From Actinomycetota bacterium (GTDB lineage Bacteria > Actinomycetota > Actinomycetes > Streptosporangiales > Streptosporangiaceae), in assembly GCA_003168295.1 (NCBI GenBank), contig PMST01000558.1:1-26948 (forward strand): a DNA stretch of 26,948 bases, read 5' to 3'. The position numbers were made by a program, and so were the translations under genes. Position 1 is the stretch's first letter. Each line of letters starts with the position of its first letter. Shown here in pieces: positions 1 to 8,496 of the stretch. The notes below the pieces were generated by a model, which saw nothing but the letters and a program-made list of their open reading frames with translations, ran no database searches and had not been told where the DNA came from.

Positions 1-1699
1 CGAGTTCAGCGGCCGGATCGCCGGCGGCAGCGGCCGCCGTCATGGCCGCCGCCGATCCGGCGGCGGCGGCTTCCAGATCGCCGAGCTCGGCCAGGGCGGA
101 GGCGCGCTGGGCGAGCAGCCGCGCCCGCCGCGCGGCCGGGGCGCCGCCATCGGCCAGCGCCCGGTCACAGAGCCCGAGCAGCGTCAGGGCGACCGGCCTA
201 TGCCCGACGCCGCGTACCACCAGCGCAGCGCCGGCCACCAGGTCGAGCCGCCCGTCCCGCTCGGCCGCATCCGCGGCGGCGACCGCGTGCTTCAGGCTCG
301 CGGCGAGCTGGCCGGCCCGGTACTCGGCGGTGGCCAGCTCGATCAGCAGCTCCGCGCGCTCGGCTCCGCCTATCTCCGTGCTGTCCGCCGCGGTCAGCGC
401 GGTGGCCAGGTACCGGACCGCGTCCTCGAACGCGAGCGCTGCTGTCGCTGCTGTCGCTGCCGTCGCGGCCCAGCCGGCGGCCCGCCGCACTGTGGCCCGG
501 TCCGGTGCCGCCCGCAGCAGGTGCGCCGCGATCTCACCACCGCGTTCCGGAGCGTGCCGGGCCATCGGCTCAAGCGCGGCGGCCGCGGCGGCGTGCAGCG
601 CGATCCGCTGGTCCTCGCCGAGGCTCGCGTAGATGCCGTCGCGGACCAGGGCGTGCGTGAAACACCACGCGCCGGGGCGGTCCGGCTGCCGCGTGACCAG
701 CCCGCAAGTCTGCGCGGCCGACAGCGCGCTGGCCGTGTCCTGGCTCGTCCCGGCCACCGCAGCGGCCGTCCCGGCCACCGCAGCGGCCGTCCCGGCGACC
801 GCAGCGGCCAGCCCGGAGTCGAAATCCGCGCCCAGGACGCTCGCCGCGGCCAGCAGGGCGCGAGCGCCGTCGTCCAGGTCGCGCAGCAACGAGGCGACCA
901 GCTGGCTGACCTCGGCGCTCCCGGCCGCGATGCGTGCGACCGCATCCGCGTCGGCCGCCGCGCCGGGCTGGGCGGCGAGCACCCGGGCCAGCGTCGTCAC
1001 ATACAGCGCGTTGCCTTCCGAGCGGGCATGCACGAACCGCGCCAGTTCCGGGTCGGTGGTCACCCCGGCCGCCCGCAACAGGCCGGCCACGGCCGTCTCG
1101 CTCAGCGGCGCCAGCCGCAGGGTCTGCACGCCGGGCAGCCTGGCCAGGTCCGCCATCGAGGTGCGCCAGGGATCGCCGGCGCCCTCCCGGCAGGTGGCCA
1201 GCACGAGCAGCCGCGATCCCGGCAGCTCGGCCGCGAGCTCCCGGAGCAGGAACAGCGACGCATGGTCCGCCCATTGCAGGTCCTCTAGGACAACGAGCAG
1301 GTCGGCGGCACGCGCAGCGCCCGTGATCGCATCGGCCGCCGCGGCCGCCGCGCGGAACCTGGCCGCAGCCAGGTCGTCAGAGCGAGCGCTGTCGGAAGCA
1401 TGGTTACCGGCCAGGTGGTCCTCTTCAGCAACGCCGACAGCGTTCAGTATCCGCCGCCACGGCCACAACGGCGGCGCACCCCGTTCCTCGACCGCACGTC
1501 CCCACAGCACCCGCTGCCCGGCACGGCGCGCGCTACCGGCCAGCTCTTCCGCCAGCCGGGTCTTGCCGATCCCCGGCGGGCCGGTCAGCACGACGAGCCG
1601 GCCTCCGCCCGCCAGCGCCTCCGCCCGCCAGCCACGCAGCGCGGCCAGCTCCTGGTCACGCCCCGCCAGGCTCTCCGGGCCGGGCACCGCGTCCACCAC
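1..1699 (-). CDS. LuxR/AfsR-like AAA+ ATPase transcriptional regulator, 3' end outside the window
   Basis: This open frame runs without a stop to the window edge. The chosen GTG start (1699) has GAGAGGA seven bases upstream; an in-frame GTG at 1777 and ATG at 1846 also exist, but the ATG would overlap the divergent gene. The N-terminus reads PESLAGRDQELAALR, followed by Walker A GPPGIGKT (residues 40-47) and a Walker B-like VVLEDLQWAD near residue 135. Alanine-rich helical repeats of TPR type follow. This is the AAA_16 architecture of large LuxR/AfsR-type regulators, which usually end in a LuxR helix-turn-helix; that end lies outside the window, so the DNA-binding part is not seen. Its position divergent from the 1845 gene suggests, but does not prove, that it controls that gene. 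Confidence 0.85.
   Translation of the reverse strand, partial: MVDAVPGPESLAGRDQELAALRGWRAEALAGGGRLVVLTGPPGIGKTRLAEELAGSARRAGQRVLWGRAVEERGAPPLWPWRRILNAVGVAEEDHLAGNHASDSARSDDLAAARFRAAAAAADAITGAARAADLLVVLEDLQWADHASLFLLRELAAELPGSRLLVLATCREGAGDPWRTSMADLARLPGVQTLRLAPLSETAVAGLLRAAGVTTDPELARFVHARSEGNALYVTTLARVLAAQPGAAADADAVARIAAGSAEVSQLVASLLRDLDDGARALLAAASVLGADFDSGLAAAVAGTAAAVAGTAAAVAGTSQDTASALSAAQTCGLVTRQPDRPGAWCFTHALVRDGIYASLGEDQRIALHAAAAAALEPMARHAPERGGEIAAHLLRAAPDRATVRRAAGWAATAATAATAALAFEDAVRYLATALTAADSTEIGGAERAELLIELATAEYRAGQLAASLKHAVAAADAAERDGRLDLVAGAALVVRGVGHRPVALTLLGLCDRALADGGAPAARRARLLAQRASALAELGDLEAAAAGSAAAMTAAAAAGDPAAEL
747..809. repeat. Three 21-bp tandem units inside the AAA+ regulator gene
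   Basis: Three consecutive 21-bp units (747-767, 768-788, 789-809) differ by a single base. On the minus strand they encode three copies of an Ala/Val/Gly/Thr heptapeptide (AAAVAGT type) in the helical part of the regulator. The period is a multiple of three, so copy-number change would keep the frame. Confidence 0.85.
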
Positions 1700-1844
1700 G
1701 CGGCCATCCTCTCGCGCTGAGTCCGCCGCCGTCCACGCGGCGCGCGCCAAGTCAGGTAGCGACCCCCGTACTAGCACGCATGTGCGGGCCGGCCCCCAGA
1801 ACCGACAGTGGTCGAGACAGATTCCTGCTCGAAAGGAGCTCCCC

Positions 1845-2450
1845 ATGCACGCGCGTCTAGATCGATACCACGGCCAGCCCGGTCACGGGGTGGACAGCCC
1901 GGACCTGGCCGATCTCAGCATCGGCGTGGCGGGCCAACCCGGCCTGCTCAGCTGCCTTACCTTCCGCCAGCTCGGCGGCCCGGCGGCGGTGCGCCTCACC
2001 CTGTGGGACACCGAGGCCAGCGCCGCCGGATGCCCCGGACCTGATGCCGGGCTGGTCCCGCCGGTGGCCGAGACATACGAGGTCACGCACACCGAGGATG
2101 GCCTCGCCGCGACGCAGGTACCGGCCTATGCCCGGCTGGTGTGCTTCGACGGCCCGCGCGCCCCGGAGCAGACCGCGGCCGAGGATCTGGCCGGCCGGCA
2201 GCGGATCTGGCCGGCTATCCGCGGCCTCAGCGGGCTGGTGGGCATCTACGTCCTGCGCGGCAGCGACCTCAGTTCCGTCATCGTCACCCTCGCGACGTCA
2301 GTCGAGACCCTCGACGCCGCCCAGCGTGCGGTCATGGCCACCGAACTGACTCCCGGCGAGGACCCCGCGCTGCTGTCCGGACCCGACCGCGTCGAGATCC
2401 ACCACGTCACCGGCCGCCACCTGGCCGCCGCCAGCACGACCGGACACTGA
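1845..2450 (+). CDS. Small protein with probable dimeric alpha/beta-barrel (ABM-like) C-terminal half
   Basis: A 201-residue protein. ATG 1845 is preceded by GAAAGGAG six bases upstream, the best ribosome-binding site in the neighbourhood; the frame is also open further upstream, but that part lies antisense to the AAA+ regulator. The C-terminal half (RIWPAIRGLSGLVGIYVLRG, then VIVTLATSVETLDAAQ) has the strand-helix-strand pattern of dimeric alpha/beta-barrel proteins such as antibiotic-biosynthesis-monooxygenase-like folds. The fold is an inference from pattern only, and no catalytic residue can be named. No signal peptide or membrane segment is visible. It is divergent from the AAA+ regulator and is likely its target or co-regulated with it. 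Confidence 0.75.
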   Translation: MHARLDRYHGQPGHGVDSPDLADLSIGVAGQPGLLSCLTFRQLGGPAAVRLTLWDTEASAAGCPGPDAGLVPPVAETYEVTHTEDGLAATQVPAYARLVCFDGPRAPEQTAAEDLAGRQRIWPAIRGLSGLVGIYVLRGSDLSSVIVTLATSVETLDAAQRAVMATELTPGEDPALLSGPDRVEIHHVTGRHLAAASTTGH

Positions 2451-2451
2451 C

Positions 2452-2586
2452 ATGACGAACCCCACGACCACCCGGACAGCGGCCCCCGCCCAGCCCGGCG
2501 AATTCGGGCCGGCCAGCGCCCGACACCAAAGCGAAGGAGGGACACCGGGCAACGCGAGCAGAAGGCGCAGCGCAGCACTCCTGTAA
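2452..2586 (+). CDS. Possible 44-residue downstream ORF
   Basis: An ATG sits one base after the stop of the preceding gene and opens a 44-codon frame ending TAA at 2586, just before a strong hairpin. The peptide is rich in Thr, Ala, Pro and Arg and looks disordered. Its own ribosome-binding site is not evident, so it would depend on translational coupling. It may equally be non-coding trailer sequence; nothing in it is recognisable. Confidence 0.2.
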   Translation: MTNPTTTRTAAPAQPGEFGPASARHQSEGGTPGNASRRRSAALL

Positions 2587-2596
2587 CGCGGTTGCT

Positions 2597-2638
2597 TCGG
2601 GCCGGTGCCGGGACCCAAACCACCCGGCACCGGCCCGA
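2597..2638 (+). terminator. 16-bp perfect hairpin, probable terminator
   Basis: The arms 2597-2612 and 2623-2638 are perfectly complementary over 16 bp, with a 10-base loop. There is no T tract, as is common in actinomycetes. It lies directly after the 1845-2450 gene and the possible small ORF, and separates them from the TIR-WD40 gene. Confidence 0.8.
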
Positions 2639-2880
2639 GCAGCCATTACGCCGCGCCCTGCAGCCAGCCACACATAAAGAATTGCTGTCGACGGCACGTG
2701 AATACGCGCGGCGTTGGTAAATGACTGCCGCCGCGACCCGGCAAAAGCGCCCGTAAATGGCCCCCGATCTGCGCCGGATCGCGGGGGATGGTCAGGTCCA
2801 GTCGGATCCGTGCGGCGGGCCGGGATACAATCACGGAGCCACTGAACAGCCTTGTGGGCATGGGGTTAGGGACGCAAATA
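2639..2880. other. Intergenic region upstream of the TIR-WD40 gene
   Basis: This stretch of about 240 bases has no convincing gene. It holds the candidate -10 element at 2826-2831 and an imperfect GC hairpin around 2761-2788. Its base composition is slightly more AT-rich than the flanks (2670-2760). Confidence 0.5.
2826..2831 (+). promoter_or_regulatory. Candidate -10 element TACAAT for the TIR-WD40 gene
   Basis: TACAAT matches the actinobacterial TANNNT consensus. No good -35 is visible 16-18 bases upstream. If used, transcription would begin near 2838, which rules out the upstream in-frame ATG at 2788 and supports a start at 2860 or 2881. Confidence 0.35.
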
Positions 2881-5718
2881 GTGACTGTTTCTGGCTATGA
2901 CGCATTCATTTCCTATAGTCATGAACACGACCGGACACTTGGCCCCGCCCTGCAGGCCAGCCTGGAGCGGTTTGCGAAGCCGTGGCGCAAGTTGCGGATG
3001 TCAAGGATCTTTATCGACAAGGCGAATCTCGCGGCGAGCCCGGAACTGTGGGGATCGGTCCAGGAGGGGCTGGCGTCGTCGCGCTGGTTTATCCTGCTGG
3101 CCTCGGACGACGCTGCGCGGTCGGTCTGGGTAGACCGCGAGGTCCGGTGGTGGCTGGAGCACCGATCACCGGATCGACTACTAATCGCGGCCACCAGCCC
3201 GGGCATGGAGTGGGACCAGGCGGAACGGGACTGGTCCGCTGCTGCTCCGGTACCGCCAGCGTTGCGCGGCGCGTTCGCTGCCGAGCCGCTGTGGATCGAC
3301 CTGAGTGATCTGCCCCCGGGTGGCCGGGCGTCACAGGTCCCGGCCGACCGGGTGGCGGCGGTAGCGGCCCCGATCCGCGGCGTTCCGAAGGACACGCTAA
3401 TCGGGGAGCATCTCAGGGAACACCGGCGCACGATGCGGCTGGCGGGCAGCGCGGTCGCGGTGCTGGCCGTACTGACGGTGTTCGCCGTGATTGCCAGCGT
3501 GGTTGCCGTCGGCCAGCGTAACGTCGCGATCCGGGAGCTCAGCCTGGCCCAGGCCCGCGAGCTGGTCGCCGACGCCGGCACGCTGTCAGGTAGCCAGCCT
3601 GGCCTGGCCCGCCAGTACCTGGCCCAGGCCTACCGCATGTCTGATACGCCGCTGACCGAGGGCGCCCTGCTGACCAGCATGGCGATTCCCCGTATCGTGG
3701 CGGCGTCCAGCCAGGTCAACACCGTGGCGTATGGCGGCGGCGGTGCCTGGCTAGCGATCGCGACCCCGAAGTACGTACTGCTGGCCGACCCCGTCACCGG
3801 AGCGGAGCTTTCGCGCATCACCTACCAGGACTCCGCCGTCGCCATCAATCGCGCCGTGGTCGGCCCGGACGGGCACCTGCTCGCGGTCAGCGCCGGGGAT
3901 CAGCTGGATCTGTGGCAGGTGACCGATCCGCGCCATCCCGTCCACGTCAGGACCATGGCGCTGGGCGGGCTCGCGGCGGCGCTCGCGTTCAGCGGGAACG
4001 GGAAGACCCTCGCCGCCGCCAGGGAGATTTCCTTCTTTGCCAGCAGGAGCGAAGTCTCGCTGTGGAACATCGCCGATCCGGCCCGGCCCGTGCCGCTCGG
4101 AACGGCCGTCGTGCCCAGCAGTGACGTGTCCTCGATGGCGCTCAGCGCGGACGGGCGGACCCTCGCCGTCGACGTGGGCACCAGCACCGCGCTGTACGAC
4201 GTTCAGGACAGCGGCGCGCTCGCCATCGCCGGGCACCTTCCCCCTTCCGACATCTACCCCGACGCGATCGCGTTCGCTCCCGCGGGCCACCTGCTCGCCA
4301 TCGGCAGCATCAACGGGCCGGCGACCCTGTGGGACACCACCGACCCGGCCAGGTCCACCCTGGTCGCAAGCCTGGCCGGTGTCACCGACGTCGAGGGCGT
4401 CGCGTTCGGTCCCGACGGCCGGACGCTCGCCACCGTCGGCCCCGGCAGCGTTGTGCTGTGGAACCTGGCCGTACCCGGCACACCTACCACTCTCGCCAAA
4501 CCCAGCACCTCCGCCGGCGCGGACGATCTCGCCTTCCTCCCCGACGGCCGCATGCTGGCGACGGCCGGAGGTGGCGACGGCGTAGACCTGTGGGACGCGC
4601 CGGAGCCCGGGGCGCTGTCCAGGATCGCCGCGGGTGATGAGAATAGAACGTGGATCGCTATCGCGCCCGGCTCCGGGCTGATCTCGTCAGGCAACGGCGC
4701 CGGGGCCACCCTATGGGACGTCGCCGATCTGCAGGATCCGCGTCCACTCGGTACCGTCACCAACCCCGAGGTCACGACAGGCCCTGATACACCGTCGAGC
4801 GTCCTGCTGCAAAAGGCACAGCTCACCGAGGGCGTCGCCGTCGATCCAGCCGGGCGGGTCCTCGCCCTGGCCAGCGAAACGGACGTCTCGCTGTGGAACA
4901 TCAGCGAGCCCAGCCACCCGGTCTGGCTGAAGACCCTCGCCGAGAACGCGATCTTCGGCGGCGTCGCCTTCAGCCCAGACGGGCACCTGCTGGCCATTGC
5001 GGATCGCCAGCGGATCACGCTGTGGGACGTGACCGACCCGGCCCGGCCCACCCTGGTGCGGCATGAGACCACCCCGACCATACCCAGCGCGCTGGCCTTC
5101 AGCCCAGACGGACGGATCCTCGCCTACGCTGCCTCCCCGGGTATCACCCCCGCTATCCCCCCCGGACTATGGCTCTGGCACGTCACCGGTACCGCGGCGC
5201 CCACGCGGATCCCGCAGCTGCCTGCTTGTGCCGGCGGCTGCGCGATCGACGCGCTGGCCTTCAGCCCCGACGGGCAGAGCCTCGCGGCCGGGACCACTGC
5301 CGGTGCGTACCTCCTCCCGGTAACCGGCCAGCAGGCGGGCCAGGCCCGGCAGATCGTCGGCGCGGGCGGCTCGGCCGACGCGCTGGCCTTCAGCCCGAAC
5401 GGGCGGTTCCTGGCGATCGCGGCGGGCTCGGACACCATCGTCTGGGACACGAGCACGATCTCTGCCCCGGTGCAGGCCGCGATCCTGCCCGCCGAGACCG
5501 CCGGGGCGCAGACCGACATGATCGCCTTCAGCCCGAACAGCCGATTCCTGGCGACGGCCTACGATGACGGCACGATCAGCATCTGGGATACCGACCTCGC
5601 CGACCTGGCCAGCAGGCTCTGCCGCGACACCGGACCGGCTATCAGCCAGCCCGAATGGAACCAGCTCCTGCCGGGCATGTCCTACCACCCGCCGTGCCAG
5701 GCCACCCCCCGCCGATGA
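2881..5718 (+). CDS. TIR domain - transmembrane helix - 14-blade WD40 protein
   Basis: A protein of 945 residues from GTG 2881, which has AGGG nine bases upstream; ATG 2860 is an equally compatible alternative. Residues 5-140 are a TIR domain (YDAFISYSHEHD, then SRIFIDKANL), with E87 in SVWVDREV as the candidate NADase glutamate. A single hydrophobic helix lies at about 188-210. The rest contains about 14 WD40-like units (AFSPDG...LA...LWDVTDPARP pattern), enough for two seven-bladed propellers, and ends in a Cys-containing tail (EWNQLLPGMSYHPPC). Orientation is inferred: cytoplasmic TIR with the propellers across the membrane, or the reverse if the helix does not insert. TIR domains in bacteria often act as NAD-consuming effectors in antiphage immunity, with a repeat domain sensing the trigger. 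No partner protease or NTPase is adjacent. The specific role is unknown. Confidence 0.88.
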   Translation: MTVSGYDAFISYSHEHDRTLGPALQASLERFAKPWRKLRMSRIFIDKANLAASPELWGSVQEGLASSRWFILLASDDAARSVWVDREVRWWLEHRSPDRLLIAATSPGMEWDQAERDWSAAAPVPPALRGAFAAEPLWIDLSDLPPGGRASQVPADRVAAVAAPIRGVPKDTLIGEHLREHRRTMRLAGSAVAVLAVLTVFAVIASVVAVGQRNVAIRELSLAQARELVADAGTLSGSQPGLARQYLAQAYRMSDTPLTEGALLTSMAIPRIVAASSQVNTVAYGGGGAWLAIATPKYVLLADPVTGAELSRITYQDSAVAINRAVVGPDGHLLAVSAGDQLDLWQVTDPRHPVHVRTMALGGLAAALAFSGNGKTLAAAREISFFASRSEVSLWNIADPARPVPLGTAVVPSSDVSSMALSADGRTLAVDVGTSTALYDVQDSGALAIAGHLPPSDIYPDAIAFAPAGHLLAIGSINGPATLWDTTDPARSTLVASLAGVTDVEGVAFGPDGRTLATVGPGSVVLWNLAVPGTPTTLAKPSTSAGADDLAFLPDGRMLATAGGGDGVDLWDAPEPGALSRIAAGDENRTWIAIAPGSGLISSGNGAGATLWDVADLQDPRPLGTVTNPEVTTGPDTPSSVLLQKAQLTEGVAVDPAGRVLALASETDVSLWNISEPSHPVWLKTLAENAIFGGVAFSPDGHLLAIADRQRITLWDVTDPARPTLVRHETTPTIPSALAFSPDGRILAYAASPGITPAIPPGLWLWHVTGTAAPTRIPQLPACAGGCAIDALAFSPDGQSLAAGTTAGAYLLPVTGQQAGQARQIVGAGGSADALAFSPNGRFLAIAAGSDTIVWDTSTISAPVQAAILPAETAGAQTDMIAFSPNSRFLATAYDDGTISIWDTDLADLASRLCRDTGPAISQPEWNQLLPGMSYHPPCQATPRR

Positions 5719-5806
5719 ATTGCTGAGCGATGGCGGGTCTTACCCGTCGTCGGTATCGGTGTGGGACGCCGGGCGGCGGCTGCCCCAGGGAAGGGAAGTG
5801 GGTCTC

Positions 5807-6310
5807 ATGACGGACGATGAGTACCAGCCTGTTGCCGTGTCGCGGCGGATCTGCGCTCCAGCGCATGAGATCTTCCAGGTCCTGGCCAATCCGGTGCGGC
5901 ACACGGAGTTCGACGGTTCGCAGAGTTTGCGGGGATCGGGTTCCGCCGCGGTGATCTCGGGCGTGGAAGACGTCTTCGTGATGAAGATGTACTTCTCCCA
6001 CCTTGGCGACTACGAGATGAACAACCATGTGGTCGAATACGAGCAAGACCGGCGGATCGGCTGGGAACCGGAAGCCGGGCGCGGCCACCCGCGCGCCGGA
6101 CGGTCGTTGGGGCAGCGGTGGAGCTACCAGCTCACCCCCGATGGGCCGGATGCGACCGTCGTGACGGAAATCTACGACTGCTCACGAGCGCCGGAAGAGG
6201 CGCGTGCCGGGATGGACAACGGCAAGGTCTGGATCGAGGCCATGGCCAAGACACTGGAGCGGCTTGACGCGCTGTGCGCCCGGCCAGAACACCAGCCCGA
6301 TCCGTCGTAG
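5807..6310 (+). CDS. SRPBCC (START-like/polyketide-cyclase-type) family protein
   Basis: A 167-residue protein. The start was chosen at ATG 5807, where GGAAGGGAAG precedes it; the frame is open further upstream but that part overlaps the end of the TIR-WD40 gene. The N-terminus (VAVSRRICAPAHEIFQVLANPVRH) and C-terminus (GMDNGKVWIEAMAKTLERLDALC) carry the hallmarks of the helix-grip SRPBCC fold: a first strand with 'I.APA..IF..LA.P..H..' and a final long helix. These proteins bind hydrophobic ligands in a central cavity, and a few are enzymes. No catalytic residues can be assigned. It follows the TIR-WD40 gene by 88 bases on the same strand and could be co-transcribed with it. Confidence 0.8.
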   Translation: MTDDEYQPVAVSRRICAPAHEIFQVLANPVRHTEFDGSQSLRGSGSAAVISGVEDVFVMKMYFSHLGDYEMNNHVVEYEQDRRIGWEPEAGRGHPRAGRSLGQRWSYQLTPDGPDATVVTEIYDCSRAPEEARAGMDNGKVWIEAMAKTLERLDALCARPEHQPDPS

Positions 6311-6345
6311 GGCCGGCTGGCCTGGCATCGCGGTCCTAGGCGGCC

Positions 6346-6744
6346 TCAGGGCCTCCGCCCGCGGGGTCCGGTCCAGATGTTGAACTGTTCGGGGTGGTCG
6401 CGGCGGGCCAGTGATTCGGCCATCAGGGCTTCGCCCTCGGCGGGTGAGCGCCTGCTCTTGACGTGCCCCAGGTGGGTTTTCCCGCCCATGAACCCCGCAG
6501 CTCGGGAACTGTCCGGCTGGGGCGGGTCGATCGGGATGGTCCCGGCGGGCTCCGAGCAGACCCGGCATTCCCACTGCGGTGGGACAATGACGGTCGAGAT
6601 GAACGGCACCGTCGTCCTATGCCCGTTCGCGCAGTCATAAGGCACGACGATTTTGGCGACGGTAAATCCGCCGCCATAAGGCTCACCGGCAGGACCGGAC
6701 CCTACCCTGGTCGCCCGCACTGCGCCGGTCTTCATAGTCCGCAT
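6346..6744 (-). CDS. Divergent RbpA-like RNA polymerase-binding protein
   Basis: A 132-residue protein; ATG 6744 has GGAGG four bases upstream. The core (VPYDCANGHRTTVPF, then PPQWECRVCSEPAG) matches the RbpA core domain, with C38, H42, C60 and C63 as a probable zinc site like that of Streptomyces RbpA. The segment KTHLGHVKSRRSPAEGEALM aligns with the RbpA basic linker and sigma-interacting helix (normally 'RTHWDMLMERR'). RbpA binds RNA polymerase and group 1/2 sigma factors and stabilises the open complex. Here the N-terminal tail, the HWDML motif and a long C-terminal extension differ from the housekeeping form, so this is probably a second, specialised copy. It is convergent with the SRPBCC gene. 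Confidence 0.85.
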   Translation of the reverse strand: MRTMKTGAVRATRVGSGPAGEPYGGGFTVAKIVVPYDCANGHRTTVPFISTVIVPPQWECRVCSEPAGTIPIDPPQPDSSRAAGFMGGKTHLGHVKSRRSPAEGEALMAESLARRDHPEQFNIWTGPRGRRP

Positions 6745-6854
6745 TATGCCTCCGTCTGCCCCTATTCTACCGGTCAGATCCGCGTGGTCTGACCGGTTTA
6801 CGCCAGTTTGCAACCTCGGCGAGCAGCACTAGGGCATCAACGGCTGTTCTGGCC

Positions 6855-6897
6855 GCCGCCGTCTGTGGCGGAATCGGCTGCCGCCACAGACGGCGGC
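6855..6897 (-). terminator. 17-bp perfect hairpin, probable terminator
   Basis: The arms 6855-6871 and 6881-6897 are perfectly complementary over 17 bp with a 9-base loop. It lies just beyond the stop codon of the pentapeptide-repeat gene and before the RbpA-like gene's upstream region, so it most likely ends pentapeptide-gene transcription. Confidence 0.8.
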
Positions 6898-6944
6898 TCA
6901 ACCTTATGTAGCTACCTCGCGGTGTGGTCTACGTCGTTCCGTTA

Positions 6945-8234
6945 TCAGTCGGAACTGCAGCTATATCCGCCGTCAGATTGGGTAGGCAAAGAACCGCGGC
7001 ACATTATCGTCTGGTAAAAAGAGGCGCTGGTAAGGTTCGCGTCGCCGAAGTTGGCGGCAGCTACATTCGCGCCGCCAAAGAATGCGTAATTTAGATCCGC
7101 GTCGCGGAAGCTCGCGCTGCTCAGATCGGCGCCGGAAAAATCCGTATCAATGAGGTCCGCGTCGTTTAGATCTATTCCGGAAAGGATCGCGTTAGTGAAG
7201 TTAACGCTGCTAAGATTAATTGTGACGCCGCCGTCGTGAACCGGATTTCTGTTTCTTAGGACAGTCAAGGCGGTTTGAATGATGGTCGTTACCGGCTGGT
7301 CATTACTGCCGGACGGGGACTTCGCGCGAATAAACTCAGTCAATGCTTGTATCGCCGTCGGCTGGTCGGCTGGCGAGGTTTTCATTATCCGCTGCAAAGT
7401 GCTGATGCCGCTGAGCTGGGTAGCTGGACTACCTGACTTCAGTGCTGCCTCCGCTGCCACCAGGGGCCCGGTTGCTGTCGGTGGCGCAGACGTTGGAGCT
7501 GAACTGCCCACAGCCGAATTATTGGCTGCCGAAGGGTTATGGCCGATCGCGAGTCCGATGAGCACCAGTCCCGCCATCACCGCAGCTACGGTGAGGCTGG
7601 CTGCCAGCTTCACCGTAGCTGACCAGCGATGACCCGACGGCTCGGTACGGAGCACCTCTACATCGACGTCACGCAGGGCCGCCGCAGCGGAAGTGAGTAC
7701 GGGATCTCGGCCGGCGGCCAGCAGGGTGAACTTGATCGGCTGGTCTCGGCGTATGAGACCAGGGCCAGCTTTGAGGATGTCATCTTCGAAGGCTACCGTG
7801 CGGAAAGCTGACGAATCTGGGCTAGAGTCGGGCCGCAAGATGGCCAGGATTTTCGCGCCTACTCTGAGTTCCAATGGCTGGTCGAAGTCATCGCGTCCTA
7901 TGTCTCTGCGGCCGCGACTGATTAGGCTGACTTCCAGTATATGCGGGTCCTCAAGCTCATCGCCGTTCCAGGTAATCCGCAGCCCGCCGGGCATCTCCTG
8001 CGCGGATCCCTGCAGCAGGGGGGCCGCTGACATCACGCACTCCAGCCGCCGGACTGGATTGGCTAGCCAGATCGTAATGAATGTCGCAATTGAGCCCGAT
8101 ATCAGAACGGCAAGCGTTCCGGCCGCCGCCCAGAACGTGCCGGAGCTGTACCACGTGTCCGCTAGGGCCATGTCAGGTCCAATCAAGCCGGAATGGAACA
8201 TGCGGGATGAAACGCAGGTCGTCCTTGCGGACAT
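6945..8234 (-). CDS. Membrane-anchored pentapeptide-repeat protein
   Basis: 429 residues from ATG 8234; an in-frame ATG at 8171 is an alternative, and neither has a strong ribosome-binding site. In order: a first membrane helix at 33-57; a beta-rich domain at 60-205 with ITWNGDELEDPHILEVSLIS; a second membrane helix at about 208-231; a Ser/Pro/Ala linker; a short helical repeat domain at 258-330; and pentapeptide repeats at 338-407 (A(D/N)LxxxxF pattern, e.g. FSGADLSSASFRDADLNYAF). Pentapeptide repeats form a right-handed quadrilateral beta-helix and usually serve as binding scaffolds. With two helices, both ends would lie on the same side of the membrane. Codon use is visibly more AT-tolerant than in the flanking housekeeping-type genes, consistent with acquisition. 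Function unknown. Confidence 0.85.
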   Translation of the reverse strand: MSARTTCVSSRMFHSGLIGPDMALADTWYSSGTFWAAAGTLAVLISGSIATFITIWLANPVRRLECVMSAAPLLQGSAQEMPGGLRITWNGDELEDPHILEVSLISRGRRDIGRDDFDQPLELRVGAKILAILRPDSSPDSSAFRTVAFEDDILKAGPGLIRRDQPIKFTLLAAGRDPVLTSAAAALRDVDVEVLRTEPSGHRWSATVKLAASLTVAAVMAGLVLIGLAIGHNPSAANNSAVGSSAPTSAPPTATGPLVAAEAALKSGSPATQLSGISTLQRIMKTSPADQPTAIQALTEFIRAKSPSGSNDQPVTTIIQTALTVLRNRNPVHDGGVTINLSSVNFTNAILSGIDLNDADLIDTDFSGADLSSASFRDADLNYAFFGGANVAAANFGDANLTSASFYQTIMCRGSLPTQSDGGYSCSSD

Positions 8235-8496
8235 TTCGTGATGCGTCTATTTCGTGCCGGAGGCTGCTGGGTGGCAGCGTTGCCGCTTGCCTATATTGAC
8301 GCCCAAGCCACCGGCCAGGTTTACGGCCTCCTATCGCGCTCCGGCTATTATTCGTTGCCGGAGCCCGCCGCCGCACTGGCGATATTCAGCGAAATACTCC
8401 TATCGGGATGCCGCTCCGCCAGGGCCATTAGTGTAATTGGCGGAGATTCGCTCCGGACGCGGCAATGGAGATGAGGCGTCCCGCCCGGGCAGCCTC
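8235..8496. other. Intergenic region with two hairpins
   Basis: About 260 bases without a convincing gene. It has a 7-bp stem (8338-8344 with 8358-8364) and an 8-bp stem (8414-8421 with 8438-8445). Either may end transcription from the decayed transporter upstream on the minus strand. The promoter of the pentapeptide gene should lie here, but I see no clear -10/-35 pair. Confidence 0.4.

Noticed and set aside
200..1288. Long plus-strand frames through the AAA+ regulator
   Set aside because: They are Arg/Gly/Pro-rich shadows of the minus-strand gene, which has Walker motifs and a good start site.
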